Source of the DNA: Alphaproteobacteria bacterium
GTDB lineage: Bacteria; Pseudomonadota; Alphaproteobacteria; RF32; CAG-239
DNA length: 46,316 nucleotides
Assembly (NCBI GenBank): GCA_017471705.1
Contig: JAFUSH010000006.1
Span: forward strand, 1-46,316
Direction of reading: 5' to 3'
Position numbers and translations under genes: made by a program. Below, one piece after another: positions 1 through 8,313 of the stretch (the stretch's first letter is position 1; each line of letters opens with the position of its first letter). A model generated the notes under the pieces. It ran no database searches, was not told the origin of the DNA, and was given only the letters and a program-made list of their open reading frames with translations.

Positions 1-92
1 GCAGTTGATGTAGAGGCTGTCGGAATGTTAGTCGTATATGGCAAAAGATAATCGCCATTACGATTTTTTAGTTTCACGTTTCTGTTAGTCAC
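1..92 (-). CDS. Tail fibre-like protein, partial (N-terminus only)
   Basis: A GTG start at 92-90 is preceded by an AAAGGA ribosome binding site 8 bases upstream. The 30 visible residues include KLKNRNGDYLLPYTTNIP, which matches the start of the neighbouring fibre protein (KLKNANGDYLEPYTTNVP). The gene is therefore a paralogue of the 133-903 gene and continues past the left window edge. It is read in the same direction as the rest of the late operon. A fibre role is inferred from the paralogue. Confidence 0.6.
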   Translation of the reverse strand, partial: MTNRNVKLKNRNGDYLLPYTTNIPTASTST

Positions 93-132
93 TGTATTAG
101 TCCTTTAGTCTCGTTAGTCAAAAAGTTCGTTA

Positions 133-903
133 TTAGCTCATCTCTTCATAAGTGATGATTTCTGCCTTGGTCGCATAGGTAGTCGTAATAGTGTTGCCGG
201 AAGCATCGGCCGTGGCCTTTGCCGCTGTTCCGTTAGCTGCCAATGCGCCGACATCCGAGTAAGTCAAGCTGATATCGGCACTTAAGGCCTTATTATTGAC
301 CTTGCGTGTTGTAGGAACATAGCCTGCTAAGTCAACTTTTCCGGTTTCCATAGCCGCAATTTTATAATAGCCAACCTGAACAGCACCGGCTTCCAAAGCT
401 GAAATAAGAGCATCATCGGTTGTGTAGCTGTAGCTTGTAGTTGTGCTTTCAACCGAATAAACCCATAAATCCGGCACTTCTTTTGCCTGAATAAAGATAT
501 TATCGCCGACTTTATAGTCCGTGTTTGCCGCGGCATTTAAGGCTGTTACCAGAGCCGAATAAGATTCAAACGAAACCGCTCTGGCACGTCCCTCGGCAAT
601 GCTTTTGGCTGTATTAGCCGTTGTTTCCACCGCCGTCAGCTCAGTTTTTGTAGCATAAGTCGTTGTAATCGTGTTGCCGCTTGCATCAGCCGTTGCCTTA
701 GCCGCTGTGCCGGTTTTATCGAGTTTGTTATCCAAAGCGGTTTTTGCACCACCGGAAGTCAACGCTTTCGTTGAGTTTGCGGTAGGTGTGTCTTCCGTTT
801 GCACCAAACCTTTGACCGAACTTGATGCATCCGGCACATTCGTGGTATACGGCTCTAAATAATCGCCGTTTGCGTTTTTCAGTTTAATACGTTTTGTAGC
901 CAT
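133..903 (-). CDS. Phage tail fibre-like protein
   Basis: 256 residues with a strong AGGAGA ribosome binding site. The N-terminus (KLKNANGDYLEPYTTN) is shared with the next gene. The body is Ala/Thr/Ser-rich with typical fibre motifs: STKALTSGGAKTALDNKLDK near residues 43-62 and KVNNKALSADISLTYSDVGA near residues 202-221. A segment of about 22 residues (GTAAKATADASGNTITTTYA) occurs twice, near residues 65 and 225, and is also repeated at the DNA level (171-240 and 651-720). The C-terminus ends in ITYEEMS, matching the ends of the two upstream fibre proteins. It probably forms a trimeric fibre or a host-contact part at the tail tip. Confidence 0.75.
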   Translation of the reverse strand: MATKRIKLKNANGDYLEPYTTNVPDASSSVKGLVQTEDTPTANSTKALTSGGAKTALDNKLDKTGTAAKATADASGNTITTTYATKTELTAVETTANTAKSIAEGRARAVSFESYSALVTALNAAANTDYKVGDNIFIQAKEVPDLWVYSVESTTTSYSYTTDDALISALEAGAVQVGYYKIAAMETGKVDLAGYVPTTRKVNNKALSADISLTYSDVGALAANGTAAKATADASGNTITTTYATKAEIITYEEMS

Positions 904-925
904 TTATTTTCTCCTAAATTGAGTG

Positions 926-1138
926 TTAATCCATTTCTTCGTAAAAAATTACATCAGCAATCTTGGCATAAGTACTGCTGATATTGTTTCCCTCGGCATC
1001 TGCTTGAACTTGCTCCGCAACTTCATCCAATGCTTTGGCGACCGCGCCGGAAGTAATTAAATTGTTACTACCGGCAACCGGCGTTGCATCAATGACGATG
1101 CGTGATGCCGGAATCTTGCTTTTATCCACTTCAGCCAT
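926..1138 (-). CDS. Small tail-fibre-like protein
   Basis: 70 residues from the ATG at 1138, which has GAGGTG just upstream; an in-frame GTG 12 bases earlier is less likely. The motif NNLITSGAVAKALDEV is a common linker in phage fibre and baseplate proteins. The last 17 residues (SSTYAKIADVIFYEEMD) match the C-terminus of the next gene (TTTYATKAEIITYEEMS). It looks like a minimal paralogue, with only a linker and the shared C-terminal peptide. The role is inferred from position between two fibre genes. Confidence 0.6.
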   Translation of the reverse strand: MAEVDKSKIPASRIVIDATPVAGSNNLITSGAVAKALDEVAEQVQADAEGNNISSTYAKIADVIFYEEMD

Positions 1139-1146
1139 TTTGCACC

Positions 1147-2055
1147 TCACATATACTCATAGAGAACTGCATCTAAGTCAGAACCCATTGACTGAAAGTC
1201 GTTCAAATATTTGACACACCACCGCTCGTTGGCTGAGAGTGGATACTGTAACTTCACAACCTGTCCTCCATTAGCCAAACTGTATGTATCAGGCATCAGA
1301 GCCAGATTTTCGACGCTGACGAGCAATACTTGGTCGAGGCTGACTAATGTTTCCGGAAGCGGCAAATCGGTCTGATTTTCCGTTGCCATTCCGGTAACAG
1401 TAGTCGGAAAGCAACCCTTTGTCTTTTCTTCCGCCAACTCAACCCATTCACGAGCAGAGTGTTTGCCACCTAAGGCCTTAACTTCCGCATCTGTGCCGTT
1501 TGCCCATGCTTTGGCCTCTGCCGCGTATTGTTGTGCGGCAGTTTCTGATACGGCGGCTCGACTGGCGGCGGTTGTGCTTTTTGTTGCTTGCGTGGTTGCT
1601 GTCTGCGCAGCATTTTGAGCTTGCGTTACTAAGCCGTTTGTGCCTGCTTCAATCGTATTTGTGATGTCTTGAATGGCTTTTGCCACGCTTGGCACATTAC
1701 CATTGTCGGTATGAACTACTGTGTTGGCATCGCCATTGGCGATATCATGCAGAATCAGAACTTCATTATTCATCGACACGCGGGCATCGTTAATAACTTT
1801 AGCCGCGCTTGGTACTGTGCCGTTTTCGGTTTGTACAACCGTTGTCGAAGTGCCGTTGGCGATGGAGTGTAAGATTTGTTGGTCTTTTCCAATCAGCACA
1901 CGCATATCTTCAAGCACCTTAGCCACACTTGGCACTTTACCACCCTCGGTTGTCACCGTGGTAGTTTTAGAGCCGTGAACAACGGTGTGTAACAAACCGG
2001 TATCAACCTCGGCTTTATTGACCGCGGCATCTAATCTTTCTTGCATATTTGCCAT
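1147..2055 (-). CDS. Phage tail fibre protein with three internal repeats
   Basis: 302 residues from the ATG at 2055, preceded by AAGGAATTTTCT; the longer open frame upstream overlaps the preceding gene and lacks a start signal. Residues about 18-130 hold three copies of a unit of about 37 residues (LHxVxHG..TTVVxTExGxVPSVAKVxxD). An Ala/Thr-rich, probably coiled region follows (AQNAAQTATTQATKSTTAAS) and then a C-terminal domain ending DLDAVLYEYM. The repeat and coiled organisation is that of a fibre shaft. It follows the conserved tail protein gene by 19 bases and is probably cotranscribed with it. Confidence 0.7.
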   Translation of the reverse strand: MANMQERLDAAVNKAEVDTGLLHTVVHGSKTTTVTTEGGKVPSVAKVLEDMRVLIGKDQQILHSIANGTSTTVVQTENGTVPSAAKVINDARVSMNNEVLILHDIANGDANTVVHTDNGNVPSVAKAIQDITNTIEAGTNGLVTQAQNAAQTATTQATKSTTAASRAAVSETAAQQYAAEAKAWANGTDAEVKALGGKHSAREWVELAEEKTKGCFPTTVTGMATENQTDLPLPETLVSLDQVLLVSVENLALMPDTYSLANGGQVVKLQYPLSANERWCVKYLNDFQSMGSDLDAVLYEYM

Positions 2056-2074
2056 AGAAAATTCCTTAAGTTTT

Positions 2075-2554
2075 TTAATTAAGTTTTTGCGGACAAGATT
2101 TGTGAACGAGAATGTGAAGCTTATCAACCGAGAATTCCAACTTCTGGAAGTCGGAATCCATAATGATAAGCATAGCATCTTCCGTAATTGTCGGGCGGTC
2201 GCGGATTTCAAGCTCGGTTGTGATCTGCCATAACCGACCGGCGATAATGCTTGCCTCAAACTGTTGCGTAAACCGCGCTTCCTGCTCAGTTAATCCAATG
2301 CCGCCTAAAAGCGTGATGACGAACCATTCCGCACCTTCTTTGGCATAGTATTTGTACCAAGCCTCAAATAAGCAGAATTGTTCTGGCGACATTATCCATT
2401 TAACTGCAATTTTACTCGGTGTTTGCGTATAACGCCGCCGTTGCCGTGCGGGACCGGCTTCCATATCGGTACGGATAATCGCCTCATCCGGCCGTATGGA
2501 ATAGCCCTCAACAGTCGGATAAGGCAGACGTTTAGGAAAGGTTATTGTTGTCAT
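2075..2554 (-). CDS. Phage tail protein of unknown detailed role
   Basis: 159 residues. The start overlaps the tape measure stop (ATGA), so it is translationally coupled. The segment DMEAGPARQRRRYTQTP (about residues 30-46) followed by FEAWYKYY and a C-terminal ELEIRDRP belongs to a family I recognise from siphophage tail operons but cannot name. It is the only gene between the tape measure and the fibres, so it may form the distal tail or tip. That is inferred from position. Confidence 0.65.
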   Translation of the reverse strand: MTTITFPKRLPYPTVEGYSIRPDEAIIRTDMEAGPARQRRRYTQTPSKIAVKWIMSPEQFCLFEAWYKYYAKEGAEWFVITLLGGIGLTEQEARFTQQFEASIIAGRLWQITTELEIRDRPTITEDAMLIIMDSDFQKLEFSVDKLHILVHKSCPQKLN

Positions 2555-5196
2555 CTGTAACTCCCATAAGCCGGATTAAGTCCGTAACGTTGCTCTAAAA
2601 GCGGCGAAAGACCTTCGCCTTTAGAGATGTTTTTGCCGATTGCACCCTCGATTTTTTCAATTACCACATCCAAGCTGAAATCACCGTTGCCGAGATTGGT
2701 CTTGCTGACAGAGGTTTTAACTTCCGAGGCGGCATTATTGACAACATTAACGTTGACATTTACTTCCGTACCGCCGCCATCGCCGAGAGCTTTCATCTGT
2801 TCTTTGGTAAAAACACCTTCGCCACGTTTGGCGATAATTGGCACTTCATCGCCGACAATACCGCCTTTATGGAACTTTGGCACACCGCTGAACACCGCCG
2901 GACTGGCATAGGTTGTTTTCAGATTATCCGCGCCAACAATACCACCGGTATGCGCTGTTCCGAAACCCATATATGCGGAAAGGCTTGCCACAAGCGGTTG
3001 AGTAATTGACTGCCGAATTGCCAGTTTTGCAAAATCCTGAATAATAGCATTAACCAAGTCCGAAATGTTTGCTTTGCCGGTCGTAACAAATGAAACAAGC
3101 GCGTTTTCCATATTATTAAAGGCATTTCTGGCGGCACTCTCGGCAAGCGTGGCAAAGTCGTCAACTTCTTTTTTCAAACCGATAAATCCGCGTTTGAAGC
3201 CATCTTCCATTTTTTTAGAAGTATTTAAGGCAACTTCATCAGCTTTTTTAACCATACCGGCATAAACTTGGTCAATTTGCTTTTTATAGTCCTCATAACC
3301 TTTTGCGCTTTTATTGAGGTTTTTGAGTGCATTCTCTCGCCATTGCTCAGCCTTAGCCATTGCTTGCTCGTATGGCGATTTAAGTTCCAACAGTTTATTT
3401 TTAATGTCCTCAATATTGCGTTTATAGGCATTATCCGCCGATTTATCCGTTGTTTTCGGCACAATGCTCGGTGTTGGTGTCGGTGTTGTCGATTTGGTAG
3501 CTTCTTTCGGTCGTAATTCCGGATTTTCAAGATATTTAAGCTCTTGCTGAGCATTATAAGCATCTTGATCGGCGGCTTTCAACAAAAGGAGCTTATCCTG
3601 AATTTCCTTTGCTTGCGGCTGAAAATCCGGATACTCTGCCGCCACCGCCCAAATCTCTTTTTCATATTGTTCAAGACTGATTTTAGATTGCCGAAGCGTT
3701 TCCGCCCATTCTTGAGCGTAAATCTCATAATCCTGAAGCAGAGCTTTCGGCGAGTGCCTAACACGAAACGATAAACCGCCGGTGTTTTTTATTTCAGCGG
3801 TTAAGTCCTTAATGTTTTGTTTGGCTGTTTTGAGTTTTAAGCCCCATTCCGCCAGCGACATATCTTTTTGCTGTTCCGCCGAGAACTTCGCCGCTTCCTC
3901 GGTGGTGGCTTTGAGTTCATCTTGCAGTTTTTTAAGCGTTTCCGCGTGGTCGTGTGCCGCACGTTTAGCCACATCATGGCTATCTACCAACTTATAAAGA
4001 GCCATACAAGCTAAAACCGCAAGTCCAGCGGGGCCGCCAATAAGTGCAAGCGCACCGCGTAGAACACCAGCCGCCGTTGCCAGTACGCCCATTTGCACCG
4101 CCGCCAACTTTGACACATTACTCATCATAGCAATGCCGGCCACAGCCGATTTTGCCTGCAACGACATTCCGGCAAGTGAGGCTTGCACATAACCGATGCC
4201 GGCGCGAAGTAAGGTTAAACCGCCCAAAATTGCCTTTGAACCGAGCCGAACCGTCAACAATTCTATAGCTACATCTGCGTGTTTGGCTAAGAAAAAGAAC
4301 GCGTTTGCCGCCAGATTTACCGCCATTGTCAGTCCTTTACCGATAGATGTGGCGGCATCTTCTGCACCGTCAACCATATCATTAAACTGCTTTAATGCAT
4401 CCTTAATGGCGGTTGTTAATCCAGCTTCACCGATATTTCGGGCAAGTTTACCGAAAGCGTCCTCGATGTTACTCATCACACCGCCCATCGTATCCATTTG
4501 CTCTTTCATAGCTCCGGCAAATTGGACATTACCGAGCGAGCGCAGATAAGCCTCAATCGCTTTAGCGTTTTTTTCTATGGTGGTTGTTATGCCCTGAAAA
4601 GTAAAGTTAACCTTATCCTTTTCAGTAGTCGCCATGATACCGAAAGAACGGAGCGAGCGGAAGTTGAACATCACGGCATTTGACAAGGCTTCCGTAAAGT
4701 CCATAATGCCGCGCCCGAAAGCCGAAGCGGTGTTACCGTATGAAGTCAACGCTTCCATACTCGGTTCTAAGCCGAGAGCTTTTAGACGGATAAATGCCTC
4801 AACGATTTCCTCTAGCTGATACGGTGTGTCCAGCGCAAACTTTTCAATAATCGCAAACGCTTCCTTTGCGCCTTGTGCCGAGCCGGTTACGGTTTTTAAT
4901 GAGCCGGATAAGCTCTCAAACTCTTTATTTATGCTGACAATACCTTTGAAAGTCCGCATTAAACCGCTTGTGCCGAGGTAAGCACCAAACAATCCGGCGG
5001 TTTGTTTCAATATACCGTTAAAGGTCTTGGCCGTATCGCTTAAGGCAAGCAGATTGTCGTTAGCCGGTTGGATAACCTGCGTAATTTGCCGGAAAGCCTT
5101 TTGACCGTCTGCACCGAGTGTCTTAAACTCTTGGTGCACCTTGTCGCCGCCCACTGCCTCAAGTCGTATACTTAATTTTTTTGCTGTTGCTGTCAT
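2551..5196 (-). CDS. Tail tape measure protein
   Basis: 881 residues from the ATG at 5196 (GGAAAAAGA upstream); a longer reading would need a TTG start inside the upstream hairpin. Residues about 60-260 form the tape measure domain (ALDTPYQLEEIVEAFIRLKA, SYGNTASAFGRGIMDF). Hydrophobic segments follow near residues 290-420, then a long charged helical region. The C-terminus has GGIVGDEVPIIAKRGEGVFT, typical of lambda gpH-like C-termini. It sets tail length and may help DNA pass the membrane. It lies downstream of the tail chaperone genes, separated from them by an inserted regulator gene. Confidence 0.92.
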   Translation of the reverse strand: MTATAKKLSIRLEAVGGDKVHQEFKTLGADGQKAFRQITQVIQPANDNLLALSDTAKTFNGILKQTAGLFGAYLGTSGLMRTFKGIVSINKEFESLSGSLKTVTGSAQGAKEAFAIIEKFALDTPYQLEEIVEAFIRLKALGLEPSMEALTSYGNTASAFGRGIMDFTEALSNAVMFNFRSLRSFGIMATTEKDKVNFTFQGITTTIEKNAKAIEAYLRSLGNVQFAGAMKEQMDTMGGVMSNIEDAFGKLARNIGEAGLTTAIKDALKQFNDMVDGAEDAATSIGKGLTMAVNLAANAFFFLAKHADVAIELLTVRLGSKAILGGLTLLRAGIGYVQASLAGMSLQAKSAVAGIAMMSNVSKLAAVQMGVLATAAGVLRGALALIGGPAGLAVLACMALYKLVDSHDVAKRAAHDHAETLKKLQDELKATTEEAAKFSAEQQKDMSLAEWGLKLKTAKQNIKDLTAEIKNTGGLSFRVRHSPKALLQDYEIYAQEWAETLRQSKISLEQYEKEIWAVAAEYPDFQPQAKEIQDKLLLLKAADQDAYNAQQELKYLENPELRPKEATKSTTPTPTPSIVPKTTDKSADNAYKRNIEDIKNKLLELKSPYEQAMAKAEQWRENALKNLNKSAKGYEDYKKQIDQVYAGMVKKADEVALNTSKKMEDGFKRGFIGLKKEVDDFATLAESAARNAFNNMENALVSFVTTGKANISDLVNAIIQDFAKLAIRQSITQPLVASLSAYMGFGTAHTGGIVGADNLKTTYASPAVFSGVPKFHKGGIVGDEVPIIAKRGEGVFTKEQMKALGDGGGTEVNVNVNVVNNAASEVKTSVSKTNLGNGDFSLDVVIEKIEGAIGKNISKGEGLSPLLEQRYGLNPAYGSYR

Positions 5197-5216
5197 TCTT
5201 TTTCCATAAACAAAAC

Positions 5217-5236
5217 CACCCCGCAAACGCGAGGTG
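5217..5236 (-). terminator. Hairpin after the AlbA_2 gene
   Basis: An 8-bp stem (CACCTCGC / GCGGGGTG with one G.T pair) with a GTTT loop, followed on the minus strand by GTTTTGTTT. It lies between the inserted AlbA_2 gene and the tape measure gene, so it could terminate moron transcription or act as a weak attenuator in the late operon. Confidence 0.5.
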
Positions 5237-5262
5237 TAAACGTAATTTTGATGTTTTATAAG

Positions 5263-6570
5263 TTATTTTTTGATAACTTCCCAGTATCCGCCTTTATCTG
5301 GTCCTATGTGACGTATTTTACCCGCATTTTTTAGTAGCATTAATCTTCGTTGAGCAGTTCTTGGAGAAATATCGGTAAGTATGGCATAATCTTTCGCTGA
5401 TTTGATATCCTTACTTTTAATTTTTTGTAATATCCAATCCTCATTTTCTACGACATTTTCTACGACATTTTCTACGACATTTTCTACGACAGGACGGTTA
5501 AACGGAAATGCCACCGTAATATAATTTTGCGAAAACTCAAAAACGCTTCTCGGATATTTTTCTAAAATACGGTGCACGCCAGAACCCATTTCTTCAACAT
5601 AACCCAAATCCTTAAATATGCGCATCAGCTCTCTATTTTTCGGATTAGACCGTCCTCTGAAGAATTCCTCTTCCGTGCCGAAATATCCCAAACCACCGTT
5701 TGATGTGATTTCCAACCGGTCAGGATACATTTCAAAAACAGGCGGATTGCCATACGAGTAATCATTATGAACAATTGCGTTAATAACGGCTTCACGCAAA
5801 GCTCGTTCATCTATCATTGGTGTATCGATACGTTGTCCACCAGTTATTTGCGTAAAGTTTTTATTTTCTACATTCAGCTTTTCAAGAATAGATTCTGTCG
5901 CCTTAATAATGGAATTGTATCCGTATTCTTTAGTTTCAATCAATTCACATTTATTAAGCGAAGCATATTTTCCGAATTTAATGGAAACAGAATTTTCATC
6001 AGCGCATAAAAATGCCACATAATTAAATTTTCCATCTTCCGTCAATAAATCCAGATTATAGGCAAATTGGTCATTTATTGTATAACCTTTGGCGCGATAA
6101 TAGATTTCCAATTGTCCGAAAGATAATTTCTGCCGCGGAGAAACAATTCGAGCAAGAGATTTTCTTACCCTTGTGGCATATAATTCCTCTATCATGCGTT
6201 CCGGCATCGCTTGAACAGCACTGCCAATACGCATAAAACAACCATTTTCAGACATTCCTTTGCTTTTTATGTAGTAAGGCTTGTCTGAACCGGAGGCAAC
6301 GATAATTTTAATAATCTGTTTATCATCAACAGATAGACACTTAATATCGTAAAGACCAAGTGCAGATGGAGCAATTTTATCCTTTATCCGGTCTTTAATG
6401 TTGAGTTGCAATGCATCACAATCTTCAACACCAACAATGCCGCCGTCATTGCTAACTCCAATATAAATTTCGCCACCTTCTTTGTTATTTAAGAAAGCTA
6501 CAATTTCACGCTCTAAATTATCAGTCAGGCGTTCTTTATATTCAATTCTATCACTTTCAGGTGGTAACAT
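5263..6570 (-). CDS. AlbA_2 (Schlafen-like) domain regulator with GHKL-type ATPase
   Basis: 435 residues with a CGGAG ribosome binding site. Residues 1-135 are an AlbA_2 nucleic-acid-binding domain (IEYKERL, EGGEIYIGVSNDG). Residues 255-340 carry a GHKL-type ATPase N-box (ALREAVINAIVHNDY), the G-box NGGLG and EEMGSGVHRI. A Val-Val-Glu-Asn tetrapeptide is repeated four times at 361-376, followed by a C-terminal winged helix (ISPRTAQRRLMLLKNAGKIR). Relatives are mostly annotated as ATP-binding transcriptional regulators; some belong to defence or toxin-linked proteins. It sits inside the tail operon between GT and tape measure, where lambda has nothing, and is more AT-rich than its neighbours, so it looks like an acquired moron. 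Its target is unknown. Confidence 0.8.
   Translation of the reverse strand: MLPPESDRIEYKERLTDNLEREIVAFLNNKEGGEIYIGVSNDGGIVGVEDCDALQLNIKDRIKDKIAPSALGLYDIKCLSVDDKQIIKIIVASGSDKPYYIKSKGMSENGCFMRIGSAVQAMPERMIEELYATRVRKSLARIVSPRQKLSFGQLEIYYRAKGYTINDQFAYNLDLLTEDGKFNYVAFLCADENSVSIKFGKYASLNKCELIETKEYGYNSIIKATESILEKLNVENKNFTQITGGQRIDTPMIDERALREAVINAIVHNDYSYGNPPVFEMYPDRLEITSNGGLGYFGTEEEFFRGRSNPKNRELMRIFKDLGYVEEMGSGVHRILEKYPRSVFEFSQNYITVAFPFNRPVVENVVENVVENVVENEDWILQKIKSKDIKSAKDYAILTDISPRTAQRRLMLLKNAGKIRHIGPDKGGYWEVIKK
5443..5490 (-). repeat. Four tandem copies of a 12-bp unit
   Basis: Perfect tandem repeat of ATTTTCTACGAC (plus strand) encoding Val-Val-Glu-Asn four times within the AlbA_2 protein linker. 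Copy-number change would stay in frame because the unit is 12 bases. Confidence 0.95.
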
Positions 6571-6641
6571 AGCGACTCCGTTGGTTATTTTGAAAAAATC
6601 TTATCTCAAAAATTTTTAATAAACAGCTAATTTTTGCGTTT

Positions 6642-7345
6642 TTACTCCTTATTTTCGCTCAGAGCCGATTTCATTGCCTGAATTCCAATCGGTAACAGCT
6701 CCGACATAATATCCATATCAAACCCAAGATTATGTGCAATATCCAGCGCAAGAGAAAGGTTCGGCTCGGAGAGTTTCAACAAAACTTCCCAAGCCTGATA
6801 ACCCTCAACGGTTTCGGGTGTTGTTTCGGTATAACGGCATTTATGGAATGGACATAGCGGGTTTAACTCTGTGCATCCGGCACAGTAACTTCGCCCGTCA
6901 CCGAAGTGCCACTTGGCTCGGGCGTATAGTCGTTTTTTTCCGCATCCAACAGCTCTCGTAAGCCACAATACTGATTGCGGAAGTTCTCGGCAACCACCCA
7001 AAAATTCGAGAAAAGCTCGTCAATTTTGGCTTCTGTTAGCGGTGCGATTGCATCACTGTCCGCCTCTTGAATGCCTTGCCATTCCAAAATACCGGCGATA
7101 CCAAGGCCAACAAGCAAGAATTTATCCGCCAGAGCCTCGCGTTTAACCGGATTTTCGATGTCTTTATCCACCGCCAATCCGGCATCTTTGTTGGCTTTAT
7201 ACTCTTTGGCTAAATCCGCCAGTTTTGCATTCATGTATGCTTTGGCTTCATAAAATACCGCCGATGTACATGGTTTAACCTTAACTTTAACGTCATAGCC
7301 AAGCTCTAGCCAATACGGTTCTTTGTTTATCTTCAGCTTTAACAT
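6642..7345 (-). CDS. Tail assembly chaperone fusion GT (-1 frameshift product)
   Basis: The G frame contains the slippery heptamer A AAA AAC at 6938-6932, in the correct register (codons GAA AAA AAC). A -1 shift there enters an open frame that runs to the stop at 6642, giving a fusion of about 234 residues: 138 from G plus 96 from T. The T part has YCAGC and CPFHKC cysteine clusters, then an alpha-helical GYQAWEVLLKLSEPNLSLAL segment. This reproduces lambda G/GT, where the rare fusion recruits tail tube protein to the tape measure. The T frame has no convincing start of its own. Frameshift efficiency cannot be judged from sequence. Confidence 0.85.
6863..7345 (-). CDS. Tail assembly chaperone G
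   Basis: 160 residues; start overlaps the tail tube stop as TAATG, with GGAGAG upstream. The position directly after the tail tube and before the tape measure region, plus the frameshift site near its end, identify it as the G-type chaperone. The normal frame ends in a short tail rich in Pro, Ser, Thr and Val. It should bind and hold the tape measure protein during tail assembly. Confidence 0.8.
   Translation of the reverse strand: MLKLKINKEPYWLELGYDVKVKVKPCTSAVFYEAKAYMNAKLADLAKEYKANKDAGLAVDKDIENPVKREALADKFLLVGLGIAGILEWQGIQEADSDAIAPLTEAKIDELFSNFWVVAENFRNQYCGLRELLDAEKNDYTPEPSGTSVTGEVTVPDAQS
6932..6938 (-). other. -1 ribosomal frameshift slippery site
   Basis: The heptamer A AAA AAC read in the zero frame of the G gene, within a run of seven A preceded by G. 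The downstream -1 frame stays open for 95 codons and encodes the conserved T-type domain. Confidence 0.85.
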
Positions 7346-8286
7346 TAATAACTCTCCACATCATTTACTAACATAACAGTCATCATTTTGCCGAGTTCCT
7401 CGCTTTTTGCACCTTGGAAGTCGTATGAACACTCAATACCGCCTGGTCCGTCAATTGAACGTTTCGGCTTCGGCAAATAAACTTCGTGGCATTCAATAAC
7501 GAGTTTCATAGTGTCGGTTAGCTGATAGCCAAGCTCTATATCAACCGGTGTGCCTTCACGTGCCTTATCAAGCAAAATATTATCGCCATAGCGGGCGGAA
7601 ATACTCCCAGTTAAGCTTGCCACACCCAAATCAATCGCTTCCACCAAGCCGTCGTTACGAATGGTTTCAATTTTTTCCAAGTTATTGGAGTAAGTCGCAC
7701 TTGCCGCCGTGATGTTGGCCAAGAATTCGCCACCGCTCTTAATGTAGCCTTGGAACTGCGACACACGGGTGTATTTGTAAACCGCCGGTTCGGCGGCAAT
7801 AGCCTCTGTTGAGCCTTTTTCGCATTGAGCGAGGAGGTTTAAGGTCACTTGCGCTTCACCGGAACGTTGGAAGTTAAAGGCGATGCTATTGGCTCTGACA
7901 CCCAAAAAGCGGATAAACTGCGGCACCTCCGGCAATCCGACTTCAAGCGAATAGCTCGGAATGGAAATTTTGCCGCTCTCAAAGGCGTGTGTATAAACAC
8001 CGTCAGCCTCGGTTGTGGTTGGACTGCCGAAAATAGCCTTCAACCAAACGCCAATATTACGGACATCCACCGGAACAGCCATGTCACCGTCCACGTTAAT
8101 CACATCTTGGAACGGCTGTGTCGGATCACGTCCCAAACCCAAGACATTTGAGGACAAAAGGTTCTGCTCGCTATCAAGCGATGACGAAATAAACGGTATT
8201 TTACGATATCCAGTATTCGGCATCACGCCGTATTCGCTTTCTTCAGCGATAAGTAATCGGGCATTCCACCCGTAAGCTCGTGACAT
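7345..8286 (-). CDS. Major tail tube protein
   Basis: 313 residues with ribosome binding site GGAGAT. The N-terminus (GYRKIPFISSSLDSEQNLL), the central FSPT-like domain (INVDGDMAVPVDVRNIGVWL) and the place between tail terminator and G/GT fit the siphophage tail tube family often annotated as phage tail tube protein. It polymerises around the tape measure to form the tail tube. The operon spacing to the tail terminator gene is 27 bases. Confidence 0.85.
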   Translation of the reverse strand: MSRAYGWNARLLIAEESEYGVMPNTGYRKIPFISSSLDSEQNLLSSNVLGLGRDPTQPFQDVINVDGDMAVPVDVRNIGVWLKAIFGSPTTTEADGVYTHAFESGKISIPSYSLEVGLPEVPQFIRFLGVRANSIAFNFQRSGEAQVTLNLLAQCEKGSTEAIAAEPAVYKYTRVSQFQGYIKSGGEFLANITAASATYSNNLEKIETIRNDGLVEAIDLGVASLTGSISARYGDNILLDKAREGTPVDIELGYQLTDTMKLVIECHEVYLPKPKRSIDGPGGIECSYDFQGAKSEELGKMMTVMLVNDVESY

Positions 8287-8313
8287 ATAAAATCTCCTTT
8301 ATATTGAATTTTT

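Noticed and set aside
171-720. Repeats in the fibre gene as possible mobile or phase-variable DNA
   Set aside because: The copies are imperfect, far apart and explained by a repeated protein segment common in fibres.
5443-5490. Possible CRISPR-like repeat
   Set aside because: The four 12-bp units are contiguous without spacers and code for a regular peptide repeat.
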